Origin: Reticulascus tulasneorum
Lineage: Eukaryota > Ascomycota > Sordariomycetes > Glomerellales > Reticulascaceae
Assembly: GCA_001557505.1 (NCBI GenBank)
Contig: LSAX01000004.1
Location: 4,030,001-4,094,000 of the forward strand
Length of the DNA stretch: 64,000 bases
Direction of reading: 5' to 3'
Below, piece by piece: positions 1 to 12,049 of the stretch. The position numbers and the translations under genes are program-made. Under the pieces are notes generated by a model that made no database searches, was not told where the DNA came from, and saw only the letters and a program-made list of their open reading frames with translations. Each line of letters opens with the position of its first letter. Within the stretch, counting starts at the first letter, position 1.

Positions 1-123
1 AAAGATTTGGTGGGCACATGAAATATGGTATAAAGAGATCCACGAGGCGATGATCGGCGTCATTTGAAAAGGGGGGACGAATTGTGTTCTTTCCAATTCA
101 GTGCGAATTTGAAAGTGGTCAAA

Positions 124-952
124 ATGGTTGCTATCAAGCTCATCTCTGTTGCCGCCCTCATAGGCGCTGCCGCGGCGCAGACCGCTAAGCTCCGATACAT
201 GCCCTTTGGCGACTCCATCACCGAGATCGTCTGCTGGCGCGCTTTGCTATGGGACAAGTTGCAGACTACGGAATGGGCGTCGGTCGACTGGGTTGGGTCC
301 GGCAAGACCGAGAACAACTGCAGAAACACGAAGTATGACCGCGATAATGAGGGTCACTCGGGCTTCCTGGCCATCAATATTGCGAACCAAAACCAACTTG
401 TGGGTTGGCTGCAGAAGAACCCAGCGGATGTGATCACCATGCATCTGGGAACGAACGATATCGTGCAGCAGAATAAGCCCATTCCCGATATCATTGCCGC
501 CTTCACGAAGCTAGTAACTCAAATGCGGGACAGCAACCCCAAAATGAAGATAGTTGTGAGTCTTCTAGGTTCCCTTGTGGAACTATCCCATGTTGAAGCG
601 GCACGATGGCCAAATACTGGGTTCCATGCTAACAGCCAGCACCACCAAGGTCGCCCAAATTATCCCCATGGGCAACAGCATAGGAAACTTTGATAGCAAG
701 ATTAAAGAACTCAACGCGGCAATCCTTCCCTGGGCGCGCGACAAGAACACGACAGACTCTCCCATTTGGGTCGTTGACCAGTATACGGGTTTCAACGGTG
801 GCAGTGACTTGCGCGACGGCGTCCACCCTGGTGCCACAGGTGATGCAAAGATGATGAACGTCTGGTATCCTGCCATTGTTCATGCTTTCGAAGTGGCTGC
901 CGCCGGCAAGGCCGCTGCGCTAAAGGCGCGGGAGGTTCCGTTCATTGCATAG
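124..952 (+). CDS. Secreted SGNH/GDSL esterase, CE3 acetylxylan esterase-like
   Basis: Two exons, 124-555 and 650-952, give 244 aa. The intron (556-649) starts GTGAGT, has a GCTAAC branch word and ends CAAG; joining it in phase 0 restores KIV-VAQIIPMGNS. Residues 1-19 form a hydrophobic signal peptide ending AAAAQ. Block I is MPFGDSITE with the nucleophile Ser, a middle block reads LGTNDI, and the C-terminal DGVHPG supplies the Asp/His pair, so the full SGNH triad is present. The order and the short length fit fungal carbohydrate esterase family 3-like proteins, which remove acetyl groups from xylan outside the cell. The substrate is inferred from the family. An upstream in-frame ATG at 64 would put 20 polar residues before the signal peptide, so I chose 124. 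Confidence 0.82.
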
Positions 953-3900
953 GAGATTGGATTGCTTGAGGAGACGAAACTCTATCAAAATTATCCCAGA
1001 CACATAGCAATCGGGTTCTGAAGTGAAGGCGGCGATGATATGTGTGGAAATTATATTGCGCCCAAAAGATAGGGGTTTGTACAAGCAACCATACCAGTCT
1101 GTCCATATGCGAGGTAGCATGTCCAAATGGATTTTCAATCGAGACATGAAACACATTTCCTATAGGCAGTAAAGTCACTGTCAGTCACAGATGACGTTGC
1201 ATACACATGTAGAAAACCTAGCAGACTCTGTTGAAGACAATTTGAGAAGTTCGCTTCCAAACTGAAGCTCTAATTCGAACTTCCAACTGAAGGCCAGCAA
1301 CGGGGCCAATCCGGTCTTTTGGCAAGAAGAGTAAAACCCCCGGCTCACGTGCCCTTGGAGTCCATATTTGCGACATCCACAGACACCAGGCCGTTCCAAG
1401 CGGGTTCCGACGCTTCTCCGGGGGCATGTGCATAACCTAAGCAGCCGAGCGGGCTTAGCTGACAAGAAGCCACTGCATAAGAAGCTTCCCAGCCTGAGAA
1501 AGACCATTATACTCAAGGCCTTGTGGAGTTTATTTGTCATAACGTGTTCCAAAGCAGCATACTGATGGGTCGTCGCCGTTGTTAAGCTGTCGATAACGAG
1601 CAAGTCCCCAACAGCCCTATCATTTTATGTCTGGGCATGATGTGAACCGGCACTGGCACCATCCCCCTGTAAGAAGTATTACTGAACTCACTTAGGAAGA
1701 GTTTGGCCTGCTACGCTATCAAAATTATTTCGCTTCTCGTCTCAAGCAATCTCGTGCCTTGTCTCCTCTGCAACGATAAAGCGGTGAGCGATCAGGCGTT
1801 CGTTGTCAAGCTTACCTCCTCCAACCCATTTAAAGGCCTAGACCACATAATCCCTTGTATTTGCGCAGCCCCTAGTAATCTTCCAGCTAGTCAACGCAAA
1901 CAGGTTCGATTGAACAGGCCTATGGTGCCTCACGCTCTCTTGACGCTCTCCTGACCTGCCGTTCCGATAAGGATGATCCTCTAGATCGGAAACAGATGAG
2001 CTAGTGTCAGGGGTAAGAGTGCCCATTGTTCCGGTTAGGGCTGTCAGTCGAATATCAAATTTCTTATTTAAAACGAGTAAAGAATCTAGAGGAGGAATGT
2101 AATTTCGGATTCACTGGGATCCAAGTTGAGGCATCCGCGAGGAGTAGGTTGGCTGAGTACTTGCCCACCAATCACAATGTCCTGAGCCAGCCACAGCATT
2201 GCCAACAGGCAAACGGGCAAGACAGCTTGATGTGTTTAGGGGCAGTCAAGATTGGGTATCACAAGGCTAAACCGCCCAAAAGTCCACTCAATGCGAATCT
2301 CGACGCATTAAATTGGTACCGATCTGTCCCAAATACCGAGAAATAGAGTAGCAAGAGGGCGATGCGCAGAGATGACGTGTCCTAGAATCTGGGGTTCGTT
2401 TGGATAATTACAGACCTGGACAATGGATAAAGGGAGCAACGATCACTGGACAGGAACAAGTGCACAGCTGCCCCCAGCTCAGTAGTAGCCGACCGCTTGC
2501 ATCCGACATCAAACGGGGCCGGCCGCGGGCTTGCTGGGAGCCCCCCAGTGAGAGGGAGATGCGTGAAGGGATCCAGCCTGTCCAGGCGCCCTAGACTTTT
2601 GAAGTCGGGAAAACCCGAGGGCCTGGTATTTGGGCTCTGCTAGTGGGAGTTATTTGAGATTCGCCGGTCTAGCGGTGGCGTTCACATCTAGCTTCGTAGA
2701 TGCTTGGGTCCGGAAGCATATGGCCATCCCCCGGTGACCAGGATTGCAGCTCTGAGCACAAAATACGCCCGGACACAGCAGTGACGGGCAACCAGAACTC
2801 ATGGGGCTTGCATTGCTGGTGAGATGGGGGGTGGGCAGCTGGCTGCTGATTGCTTACAAAAGGTCTAACCAAACTCTGTTGCCTGCCGGACGAGTTCCAG
2901 GCCTCATGCTCGTTGACTCGCTTTAAGTTAGTGGAGGCTGAGGCCAGGATCCCCCACGGCGTGTACCTCGTATGTGCCAATGCGTACGGTGAGCTAGGCT
3001 GGGTGTCTCGGTCAGATCCCGAGCTGGGGTGAAGGGGTGGAAGGGTCTGACATCTGGCCACCTGACATCGACATGGTGGGATTGTGGGAGTGCGACTCAA
3101 TGCTCCTCTTTCTGGACCATTTGTCTTCGGACGAACACATATTGGGAACAAGCCAAGGATCAGAGGCTGCATTGCGGGCCGAATTGTTCGTGGAGGGCCC
3201 AGGGGGGAGGACTGCCACCCGTGGACTTTTGTTGTACGTACTTCGTAACTTGCCTTATGTAGGATGCTAGCGGAGGCATGTTCCGAGTACAGTATAATCA
3301 TCATATTATTCACTGTATGGTCCATCATGGCGTGTAATTAGTGCACCTTTCCGGATTTGCCGAATGCAAGATCAAGTCGCCAGTGAGTCCCCCTCAGTGA
3401 CCAACTTGGGGAGCTTGCGGGGTGCGGGGAGGCACTAGCAATAAACTTTCAGGAAGCCAAGCATGCTACGTACAATGGATGCACTGCAGTCTGCAGCCGC
3501 ACTGTGCACCAATCTGCCCGAGCTAATGTAGGTACTGTAGCACCCCCCTCCACCTCCTCACCAGCTTGAAACACCAAACCAAATGCGATAATTATGGTCC
3601 TCCACAGAGAGGTTGTGCTGACCCCAGCCGCTTGCAGCGCGACGGAGGATATACCCGAGCACGGATGACTTACCCACGAAAGACCAGAGTAATAATTAAA
3701 GCTCTGCGCCATCGAATATGATGATCTATACTTTTCTCTAAGCAAAGACCCGCTCCAACCTTGAATGATATGTCTGCCTTCTACTCATTACAGCGCAAAC
3801 CCGGGGGGTCGCCAAGGGAGCATTGAGGGGAGTGGGATTTATCAGATCAATCTCACCCATACTTGGCGCCCATGACGATCCGTCTTGAAGGAACCTGCCT

Positions 3901-4653
3901 GCCCTGGCTCCTGTGATCAATGCAAACCATGAACGAAGCCCCGGCCCAGATTCCCATTTGTGAGTGGCTTGCATCCTTCCACCGACGATGCTTGGCCAAT
4001 GGGCCTAGCCTGTCCAATAGCGACCACCAATCTGATTCCTTCGTGAAGGCGGCACAGCTGCCCCGGAGGTCTGTTCCCCAGCTTACCACACCTGGGGGAG
4101 AGGACATGGGCACATGGGGAGAGAGACAGAACAAAGAGAAGGCGGAGCGAGGCCAGGGCGGGAAACCAATGCCGGCCTGCTAGAACCACTTTTGCCCGAG
4201 AATTGGGGATCAGTACGGATTTCTCCGCAAGCCCCAAGGACAGATGGACTAAGGCAGGGTATAGCGGGACCACCTCTCGCTGCCCCTGATGAGTCTGAGC
4301 ACAAATTACCAGGGGGCACGTACTACGTAGCTTGCAATCCTGTGCCGCCGGCTGATTTGGTATAATAAGGTTGGGATGGAATCCTCTCTCGCCTTGGCTT
4401 CTTCTCGCCAGATCCATTCGGACGAACATTCACCTCTTTAAATACGGATTTGACACTGACCGTTTGCAATTGGCTTGGCAAGACCTAGCGGACGACTGCC
4501 CATCAACTCGGAGTATTCGTGGCCGGCAGTCCTGCTCCTTGGGCTTCCAATACGCCATATTCGCCTCCGGAGACGACAAGAAGATGGAGCTTGTCCAATA
4601 AACAGAGATAGACGCACTCAGTCAAAGAAACCGGTCGAAGGACACCAGCAATC
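953..4653. other. Gene-free stretch, 3.7 kb
   Basis: I see no credible gene here. The open frames on both strands (largest 219 aa at 2669-3328, minus) lack domain-like composition and splice logic. A double GCGGGG word at about 3417-3431 resembles fungal carbon-catabolite (CreA/Cre1) sites, but nothing adjacent confirms it. No tRNA, repeat array or transposon end was recognised. Confidence 0.6.
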
Positions 4654-6063
4654 ATGGAGGCTCTGGTTCACCGCGCTATATTCAAGGATCCGGGGTTCGA
4701 TCCCAACCCACCGGACCCAAATGACTTCAATGGGCAGTCCGTGGTGCCTGTGGCCGTTGTGATGATCGTCCTATCCACCACGCTCGTTGCGCTGCGATTC
4801 TACACAAGAGCGGCCATTCTTCGAGTTCTAGGATGGGAGGACTGGCTGGCTCTTGTTGCCCTGATATTTGCACTCGTCACAAGTGCTGGCATGATGGCCC
4901 GTAAGTGAAGATAAGCTCTGGCTTCTAAACCTCCTCGTTTGCACAGCCAGGCTTACCGTTGTGTAGAACTTCCGCTGGGCATGGGACAGCATTACCGCTA
5001 CGTCTTGCATCTCAAATACCAGTATGCTGGCATCGCTTTCCTCACCAACGTTGCCTACTCGACCAGTCTCACCTTCACCAAGCTCTCCATTCTGTGCCTG
5101 TACATCCGCATTCTCACCTATGACTGGATCAGGCGCCTGGGCAAGATCCTACTTGTCATTGTCATACTCTCCCACGCCTACATCCTTGGTGCCATCTTCA
5201 CCACATGCATCCCTCTGAATTCCTTGTGGGACCCTTCTGAAAAGAAAAGGTACTGCCACAACGTTAACTTTTACTGGGCGAATGCGGGTATCCACATGGT
5301 CACCGATCTTCTGATCTTCCTTTTGCCGTTGCCCGTCATTTACAAGCTGAGACTGCCGACCAGGCAGAAGGTCGGGCTTTATTTCGTCTTCCTCTTGGGC
5401 TTTGGGTATGTCATATCACTCTCTTGTCCCCGATCCACGAACATGTGCTGACTACGACACAGAGTTTGCATCATCTCCGTGGTCCGCATCACCTTTCTCT
5501 TCCCGAGCCGCTTACCCAAGGATGTGACATGGAAGGCTGCCAATATGGCTAACTGGACCAACCTCGAAGTGCACGCCTCCGTCATTTGCGCCTGCCTTAC
5601 CACTCTTAAGCCACTTCTGGCCAAGCTCTGGCCCTCCCTCATGACCTCCCGCCACTCGCGCGAGAGATGGGAGGATGCCTCTGGCCGGAACAATTACGAC
5701 CGCCCGCTTACTATCGGCACCAAACCAAGCCGTAACCTGCCTGTCCGTCCGGACTCCATTGCGTCGTCCTTGGAGTTGAACGACATCAAAGCGACGCCAG
5801 ACGGCCATGAGCACGAGGTTGCGTTTCCCATATTCTCGCATGGGGACTCGCTTGGCGGACGAAAGGGCGCGAGGGAAAGTTATTGTGTCGCGGATCTTGA
5901 AGCAGGACTTCCGCAGGCTTCAAGCGAGAGGTCGCAAAGCGAGCTCGGTGACCGAGACGACGGCGTGGAATCGCCAGCTCGGGCTTATGTTCGGCATGAG
6001 CGGAGCTACGAATCATTTGAACAGTATGAGTCGGCGGCCATATCCGGCCACCGGGTCGTGTGA
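4654..6063 (+). CDS. Fungal rhodopsin-domain integral membrane protein (PTH11-like)
   Basis: Three exons, 4654-4900, 4967-5405 and 5463-6063, encode 428 aa. Introns of 66 and 57 nt start GTAAGT and GTATGT. The N-terminal two thirds carry about seven hydrophobic segments: VVPVAVVMIVL..., the segment after GWEDWLALVALIF, IAFLTNVAYS, ILLVIVILSHAYILGAIF, DLLIFLLPLPVIYKL, VGLYFVFLLGFG and the one after. Signature words of the fungal rhodopsin-fold family are visible: RFYTRA, GWEDWLAL, YSTSLTFTKLSILCLYIRI, and YCHNVNFYWANAGIH followed by TDLLIFLLPLPVIYKL. The C-terminal 170 residues are polar, Ser/Arg-rich and probably a cytosolic tail. The family is very expanded in filamentous fungi and mostly without known ligands; PTH11 acts in surface sensing. 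No retinal-binding lysine can be claimed. Ligand and role are unknown. Confidence 0.85.
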
Positions 6064-6985
6064 GAACCGGACTACACTGGCTGCGGTTGAAATACCCCGC
6101 GGAGTATTCGGCCTCACTGAGTGGTTGAGTATACGGACACCCACAGGTCAGAGCGCGCATAAGTCTTATACGCATCGCGAATATTGCCGAAGCATGGGAT
6201 ATGGTGACACACTTGGGAGTTGCATGGGATGGATGGAATGCATGGGAATCACAGGCCCAAAGACTATGGGATAGGAATGGCAACCGGCGCGAATGGAGTC
6301 GCCGGCAGGATTCGCGGATCACGGAATGGAAATGGAAATGGAATGGAAGGATATGATAGGAAAGGGAAAGCAGAGGCTAGAGTCAGCGTTGGGATAGCGC
6401 TGCACTCACCCTGTCCAGGATCCCGGGCATTGATTGGAGTTCATGATTTGATTGTGAGCGTAAGATTTTACGGTTTTGGTTAGCTACCAAGGAAAGGTCG
6501 CATGCCGTCTTGAAGCAGGCAGTTGATAGGCCAGGAGACATTTGCGACGAGTGGAGGGGAGTTATACGGCACAAGCATCCAAGGCAGAACCTGAATGCAA
6601 GGAAAACCTAGGCAGACAGCAAAATGTTGCTTTAAATAGCCAGAGGAACAACCAAGACTCAATTGATCTACGAACTTTTTCCGGTAGCGAAAACCCTTAG
6701 TCGAACCAGAACATGGTTTGAGTAATACAATCTGGACTGCATGAAACAACAGACTGTTAGAACGGGTGGTTTTGAACAGCGGCATGAACGTGCTGCGCCC
6801 GTCGGGACGGACGACGCTGCGGAAAAAGGTAACACGTACTTGCGAGGCAACCCGCCCCCTGTCCTCCACGTGCTTAGACTTGTACGAAGTACAGACTGCC
6901 TGAACCGGTGGTCCTTCCTAATCAGTCTTCTAGCTTAAAGCGGCCGAGATTTTGGGATGCTCTGCCCCCCGCGCTCAGGAGATGC
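6064..6985. other. Convergent intergenic region with a purine microsatellite
   Basis: This lies between the 3' ends of the rhodopsin-domain gene and the helicase gene. The stretch 6221-6356 is purine-rich and carries imperfect GGAATG/GGAAAT units on the plus strand. No gene was recognised. Confidence 0.6.
6321..6350 (+). repeat. Imperfect GGAAAT/GGAATG microsatellite
   Basis: Four to five degenerate copies of a six-base GGAAAT/GGAATG unit lie in tandem; related GGATGGAATG words occur about 90 bp upstream. Confidence 0.6.
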
Positions 6986-8350
6986 TCAGGAGATGAGATC
7001 AGCGACGTTCATGGGCATCTCATCGATCTGGGTAGAATAGTACACTGCGCCACATTAGCATTCGATGCACACTAAAACCTCGGTGAGATCCGCCACGGGA
7101 AGAACGGGGAACGGTCTGGAGCCACTTACACTCGATATCCCGCAGAATGCGAACATCCTCGCTAGTAACGAAGTTGATCGCGACGCCCTTGCGGCCGAAT
7201 CTGCCGCTTCTGCCGATTCGGTGGATGTAATTCTCACGATTACTTGGCAGATCATAGTTGATGACCAAGCTAACCTGCTGGACGTCAATTCCACGGGCCC
7301 AGACATCTGTAGAAATCAACACTCGGCTGTTGCCTTGGCGGAAATCCTGCATAATGCTGTCGCGCTCTTTCTGCGGCATATCGCCGTGCATGCTGCTGAC
7401 CGTGAAGTTTGCCTCGCGCATCTTGTCAGTCAGCCAGTCGACCTTACGACGGGTATTGCAGAATATGACTGCTTGAGTAATGGTGAGGGTGTCGTAGAGG
7501 TCACACAGGGTATCGAACTTCCAGTCCTCCTTCTCGACGGCGATGAAGTATTGCTTAAGACCTTCGAGGGTCAACTCGTCACGTTTGACGAGGATGCGAA
7601 CGGGGTCCGTCATGAATTTGGTTGTCATATCGAGGACGTCATATGGAAGGGTGGCGCTGACAACAACGACCTGTGTTGCCGGCGGTAGGTATCGGTACAC
7701 GTCGTAGATTTGCTCCCGGAAACCTCTGTTCAACAGCTCATCGGCCTCGTCCAGAACCAGCATCTTGATGTGTCTCGTGCGCAAATGTCGTCGTCGAATC
7801 ATATCAGCCACACGCCCAGGAGTACCCGACACGATATGCTGGCCATAGTCCAACTTTCTGATATCCTCACCGACATTCGTTCCTCCGATGCAGGCATGGC
7901 ACTGCACGTTCATATAGTCGCCGAGCGCCATAACCACAGATTGGATCTGCGTTGCCAATTCTCGTGTCGGCGATAATACCAAGGCTTGCGTCTCGCGTAC
8001 CGCCGTGTCAATAACCTGGAGCATGCTGATAGAGAAGGTTGCCGTTTTACCAGTACCCGATTGCGCTTGAGCAATAGTGTCCCGACCTTTGCAGATCTGT
8101 ACGATGGCACGAGACTGGACGGCAGATGGAGATTCGTATCCGTAGGCGTAAATGCCGCGAAGCAGATTTTCTATACTACTTGTCAGTGGACTCCAATTCA
8201 AAACACCAGAAGCTTGATTTGTTCAGCCTTACCCTTCAGCGACATAGCCTCGAATGTGGGATGCACAGTGACCTCTTTGGACGTGGAGAACTCCATCCTC
8301 TCTTCCGCCTTCCGGTCAATACCACCGCTACTGCTGCCTTCCGCCGCCAT
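6986..8350 (-). CDS. FAL1: DEAD-box RNA helicase, eIF4A3/FAL1 ortholog
   Basis: Three exons on the minus strand, 8350-8233, 8170-7130 and 7044-6986, encode 405 aa. Introns are 62 nt (GTAAGG) and 85 nt (GTAAGT, acceptor GCGCAG). All DEAD-box motifs are intact: Q-motif [12 protein letters not shown], Walker A AQSGTGKT (K81), [17 protein letters not shown] within [37 protein letters not shown] and [13 protein letters not shown]. The C-terminus ends [12 protein letters not shown], which is diagnostic of the eIF4A/eIF4A3 branch. eIF4A3 is the RNA-clamping core of the exon junction complex in animals; yeast Fal1 acts in 18S rRNA maturation. The closest branch (WARGIDV, INYDLP) is eIF4A3/Fal1 rather than translation eIF4A. 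It is transcribed head-to-head with SF3A3. The dominant role in this fungus is inferred. Confidence 0.93.
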
Positions 8351-8688
8351 GATTAGGATGTTTCTTATACTTAAATTCGGACTGTCGTGTTGGATGAGCT
8401 CGAAGTTGTTTTCACAAGGTGAATCGTGGGCGCGCTGGAAGATTGGATCGCGGCGAAATTTTAGCGGTGTCCCAGCTACCGACCCCCCCCGAAGGCAGGA
8501 ACGACAAAAATAAAAAGTTGGCGGACTATAGATATTCCGGGTACACGCCTCCCTGGAAAGTCAAACTTTTGGAAGGCTGTTCGCGAAATCCTAGCCTCGT
8601 CCAGCAATCTACCAGCTCTGGTTTGTCATTAAAGTGACAGCGCAAAAACAGGGTTTCAACTTGACTTCCCTTTGCTGCAAAAGCCAAC
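8351..8688. promoter_or_regulatory. Bidirectional promoter between FAL1 and SF3A3 genes
   Basis: Only 338 bp separate the two divergent start codons, so both transcripts must start here. The stretch has a C8 run at about 8483-8490 and no obvious TATA box close to either ATG. Both products act on RNA, so co-regulation is plausible but inferred. Confidence 0.65.
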
Positions 8689-10334
8689 ATGACAGTCTTG
8701 GATGAACAGCGCTATATCCACGAAGATCTGGAGAGACTCGAACAGGGTATTTCAGATCGGATTGGCGAAGAACCTAAGCATGTGAGTTGCATTTGGATCG
8801 CGCGCATTCCTTTTGTTACTTTTTACTGACGAACTTGCAGATTCGAGATCGCCTAAATCGAGACCACGAGATTTCACAGCTCCTTGACCAAATACAAAAC
8901 CAGTCGATCAAACTGCTTGACATATATCGCGATGCCGACGGCCAGCGATCACGCGAGATCCAACAGATCGGGACGGGCGATCCCTTTGAGCAGTTCTACA
9001 GCCAGTTGAATGAAGTTAGGGATCATCATAAGAGGTATCCAAACGAGCAAGCGGAAAATTCAGAACTCAGGTACCGAGCGAAGAAGGCAGGCGATGGCGA
9101 GCCAATGCCATATATTGTGGACTCTCTGTTCTCTGGAGAGGAAGCTTTCGGGCGATTTTTCGACCTTCACACATCTCACGAATCATATCTTAACCTACCC
9201 AATGTTAAGCGGTTAACGTACCTACAATACCTCGAGGTGTTCGACAATTTTACGCCAGGTATGGGAGGCTTGAAGCGGGGTGAGAAGTTGACAGACCAGT
9301 ACTTCAAATACGTTGGCGAGCTGGCGCAGTACCTTGAATCCTTTATGCGAAGAGCGCGACCGCTGGAGAATCTAGACAAGGTGTTTGCAGGCTTGGACGA
9401 GGATTTTGAGGCTGCGTGGGAGAAGGACGAGATCAAGGGTTGGCAGCTTGAGCAACCTGCGCCAGTGAATGGTGCGGCCAAACCCGCCACCGCGGATGCG
9501 ATTTGGTGCGAAGACTGCGAGAAGGAGTTCAAGAACGAGAACGTGTACAAGGCGCATCTCACAGGGCGGAAGCATGTCAAGGCTGCCGAGGCGAGGGTAA
9601 AACGACTCAATGAAAATGGCGGCGAGAGCAACGGCGCAACGAACGGCGCTGCTGGTCACGGGCCGTCTGCCACGCGCTTGAAGGAGAGAGCGGTGGCAGA
9701 GCGGGAATATAGAGTCAAGCGTCTTGCGGCAGCCATGAGCACCGAACGAGCAGATACAGGGATAAACGTGGAACGCAAGCAAGGCATGACGGAGAGGGAG
9801 CGACAACAAGAGCTCGAGACACTCCTTAACCTATCTGGTGCGCCACAAGAGTCTATGGACGACCAAGATGGGGAAGGCGAAGATGGGGAGGAGAAGATTT
9901 TCAATCCGTTGAAACTTCCCCTCGCATGGTATGTGCCCTCCTTTTCCTACTTTTCTCTCAAACGTCTACTAACCCGCGACCGCAATAGGGACGGCAAACC
10001 CATCCCCTTCTGGCTGTACAGGCTGCACGGCTTGGGTGTCGAGTTTCCATGTGAAATATGTGGAAACTTCGTCTACATGGGCAGGAGACTCTTCGACAAG
10101 CACTTCAACGAAGCTAGACATGTTCACGGCTTGCGGTGTTTGGGCATCACTAACACTAGTTTGTTCCGAGACATCACGAGTATTGAGGAGGCAACGAATC
10201 TGTGGGATAAGATTCAGAGGGAGAAGAAGAGAACCAAGGTTGACGAGGGGAGCGTGGTCCAGATGGAGGACGGAGAGGGCAATGTCATGCCCGAGAAGGT
10301 TTACTATGATTTGCAAAAGCAAGGCTTGCTGTAA
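8689..10334 (+). CDS. PRP9: Splicing factor 3a subunit 3 (SF3a60/Prp9)
   Basis: Three exons, 8689-8781, 8841-9928 and 9989-10334, encode 508 aa. Intron 1 (GTGAGT..TTGCAG) is 59 nt. Intron 2 is 60 nt (GTATGT..AATAG), divisible by three and free of stops, so retention would insert 20 aa in frame. The N-terminal helical region (HEDLERLEQGISDR, RDRLNRDHEISQLLDQI) and the YLEVFDNF block are SF3a60 hallmarks. A first zinc finger, WCEDCEKEFKNENVYKAHLTGRKH, sits mid-protein. The C-terminal matrin/U1-like finger reads FPCEICGN...HFNEARHVHGLRCLG. In the family this subunit joins SF3a66 and SF3a120 in the U2 snRNP and contacts the branch-site region. The C-terminus YYDLQKQGLL matches the usual family end. 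Confidence 0.93.
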
Positions 10335-10845
10335 ATTCAAGGTCTCTTCTGCGCCTACGGCCACAAATAGGCTTTCAAAATGTATAGTAGTGTCTGAATG
10401 CAACGGACCTGCAGTGTCTGCAGAATACCAGTCATTGGCTACGACGACTCTAGTCAGATGTCGCGTATGTGTGGGCAACTGAAGTAACGAGACAAGGTTG
10501 TCGAGGATCAACGATGGAGAGGTATTGCATGTCCAAATTACCGAGGTTCTAAATCGGCAGCACCCATCGATGGTTTCGATAAGATAGTGTCTTCTGGATG
10601 ACCTGCCGACAAACTCACCACTATACCTGGCGGCGTGGTTGGCTAAATACCTACCATGCTTCGGGATTACGTCGGGATTGTCACATTCTTTTTATCTCCT
10701 GGGCACCACCCTTCCAGCTCATCCTGCTGCATGGCGGCGGAGATACTGAGGCCGGGTGAGGCGAGGATTTCTTCAATCCAACAAACATGAGGTGTGCTTT
10801 CCTACGTCAGACCTGGTTCCCCACACACATTTGCGAGGGAAAGAT

Positions 10846-11952
10846 CTTGGCTGCCCACTAAGTCTCCCAGGTGCAGAAATAGTGAGATATGGGAGGCTCG
10901 GCGCGGCGACTTGTGGTGGACGGCGGTCCGGCAGTGCACATCAAGGCCTGCGGCCGGCCCGCTACGATTTCGATTGAACCAAACCCGATGCTCGATTTCT
11001 AGAACTCCTTCGCACAAGTCCCCGTGTGCCTGCAAAGCCCGAACACCCGTTTCCCTCTGATGTGTCATCGATGCAGTGACTGTGATGTTTCCGGAAGCCC
11101 GTGGAAGGAATATCATGCCAAGCGCCTGTGCCAAGCCACGCCAAGGGGTTGGTCTCACCGACGCGACGTTCGCGAGCACGGCGGGGTTATTGAAGTCTGT
11201 CGATGAGCATCGCCGCACCGGGAAGTGATTTGCCACGGCGGGGGGGACCGGGAGGCGCAAGAGTCAGTCAACGCATGGTGTATAACCGAACGGAACACGA
11301 ACAAGCTTCCATGGACAGGAAGGCCTTGGAAAACAAGCAATTAATTGCCGCCGTGGTTCTTTGTCTTGCCCAAGTCCGTTTTGTTGAGAAATTGCAACAA
11401 TGGGCTGATGACCAGTGCGAAGTTCCTGCGGCCAAGACAAGCCGGGGCACTCTGAGTGGCAAGAGGGCACTAAAAGAATGGATTTGGAAGAACGCCGAGT
11501 TATTGCCAAGGGCACGTGATTGCGCTACCCAAGGCTCGGAAGAGGCTGCCATTGGCCCTCTGCGCGCCAAGATCTCAATGTGGAAGCCAATGGCGTCACT
11601 TGCAGCTACCAACCCTGTCGCTTGGCGGTTCAGAGGAGGGGTACGTACCGCTCCGACGTCCTTCAACCGTGCCTATGCCTTGTGTTCCTCTCCATCTTCC
11701 GACAACCCACTCCTCTCCGGCGTGCTCGCCAAGCTTCCGCCAAGGGGCTTTTCAATCAACTTTTCCCTCCCCATCAGCACCATGGTGGCCAAGCAGAGAG
11801 CCCAAGAGTCTTGGGGGAGCCTTGGGGAAGTCTTGGAAGGCAGCATGTCACCAATCAGCGGCACTAATGCCTTAGATTATGACCGTATCGCCCCCATCCG
11901 CCGTCCATGTGTTATCAGCAAGTGCACCAGAAGCATGCCTTCTCTTCTTGGC
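10846..11952. promoter_or_regulatory. Cluster of 12 PacC-type GCCAAG hexamers upstream of ENA
   Basis: GCCAAG (plus strand) occurs at 11117, 11130, 11140, 11431, 11505, 11566, 11728, 11739 and 11788. CTTGGC (minus-strand copies) occurs at 10846, 11621 and 11947. Three copies lie within 29 bp at 11117-11145. GCCARG is the known binding core of the alkaline-pH regulator PacC, and fungal ENA sodium pumps are known alkaline/salt-induced targets of the PacC/Rim101 pathway. Binding here is inferred. Confidence 0.55.
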
Positions 11953-12043
11953 AACCCAGGTCGAGCACGGAGTTTGCCTGAGCACCAGGGATCCCGCAAA
12001 CTCAATCTGCCATGCTCAGTCAGGCTCTCTGCCCCCGCCGGTG

Positions 12044-12049
12044 TATAAA
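12044..12049 (+). promoter_or_regulatory. Probable TATA box of the ENA ATPase gene
   Basis: TATAAA lies 235 bp before the ENA start codon and is followed about 30 bp later by a pyrimidine-rich CTTTCGGTTCCTCTTCTCC stretch suited to transcription initiation. Transcript start is not shown. Confidence 0.5.

Noticed and set aside
1181..1603. 140-codon minus-strand frame
   Set aside because: No family resemblance and no supporting splice or promoter context.
2669..3328. 219-codon minus-strand frame in the first gene-free stretch
   Set aside because: Composition is His/Ser/Pro-rich and irregular with no recognisable block; likely chance in GC-rich DNA.
4688..4705. GGGTTCGATCCC word resembling a tRNA B box
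   Set aside because: It lies inside the first exon of the rhodopsin-domain gene and no A box or cloverleaf can be formed around it.
11203..12048. 281-codon open frame on the plus strand upstream of ENA
   Set aside because: No domain-like pattern, signal or splice context; it covers the PacC-word cluster and runs up to the TATA box of the ENA gene.
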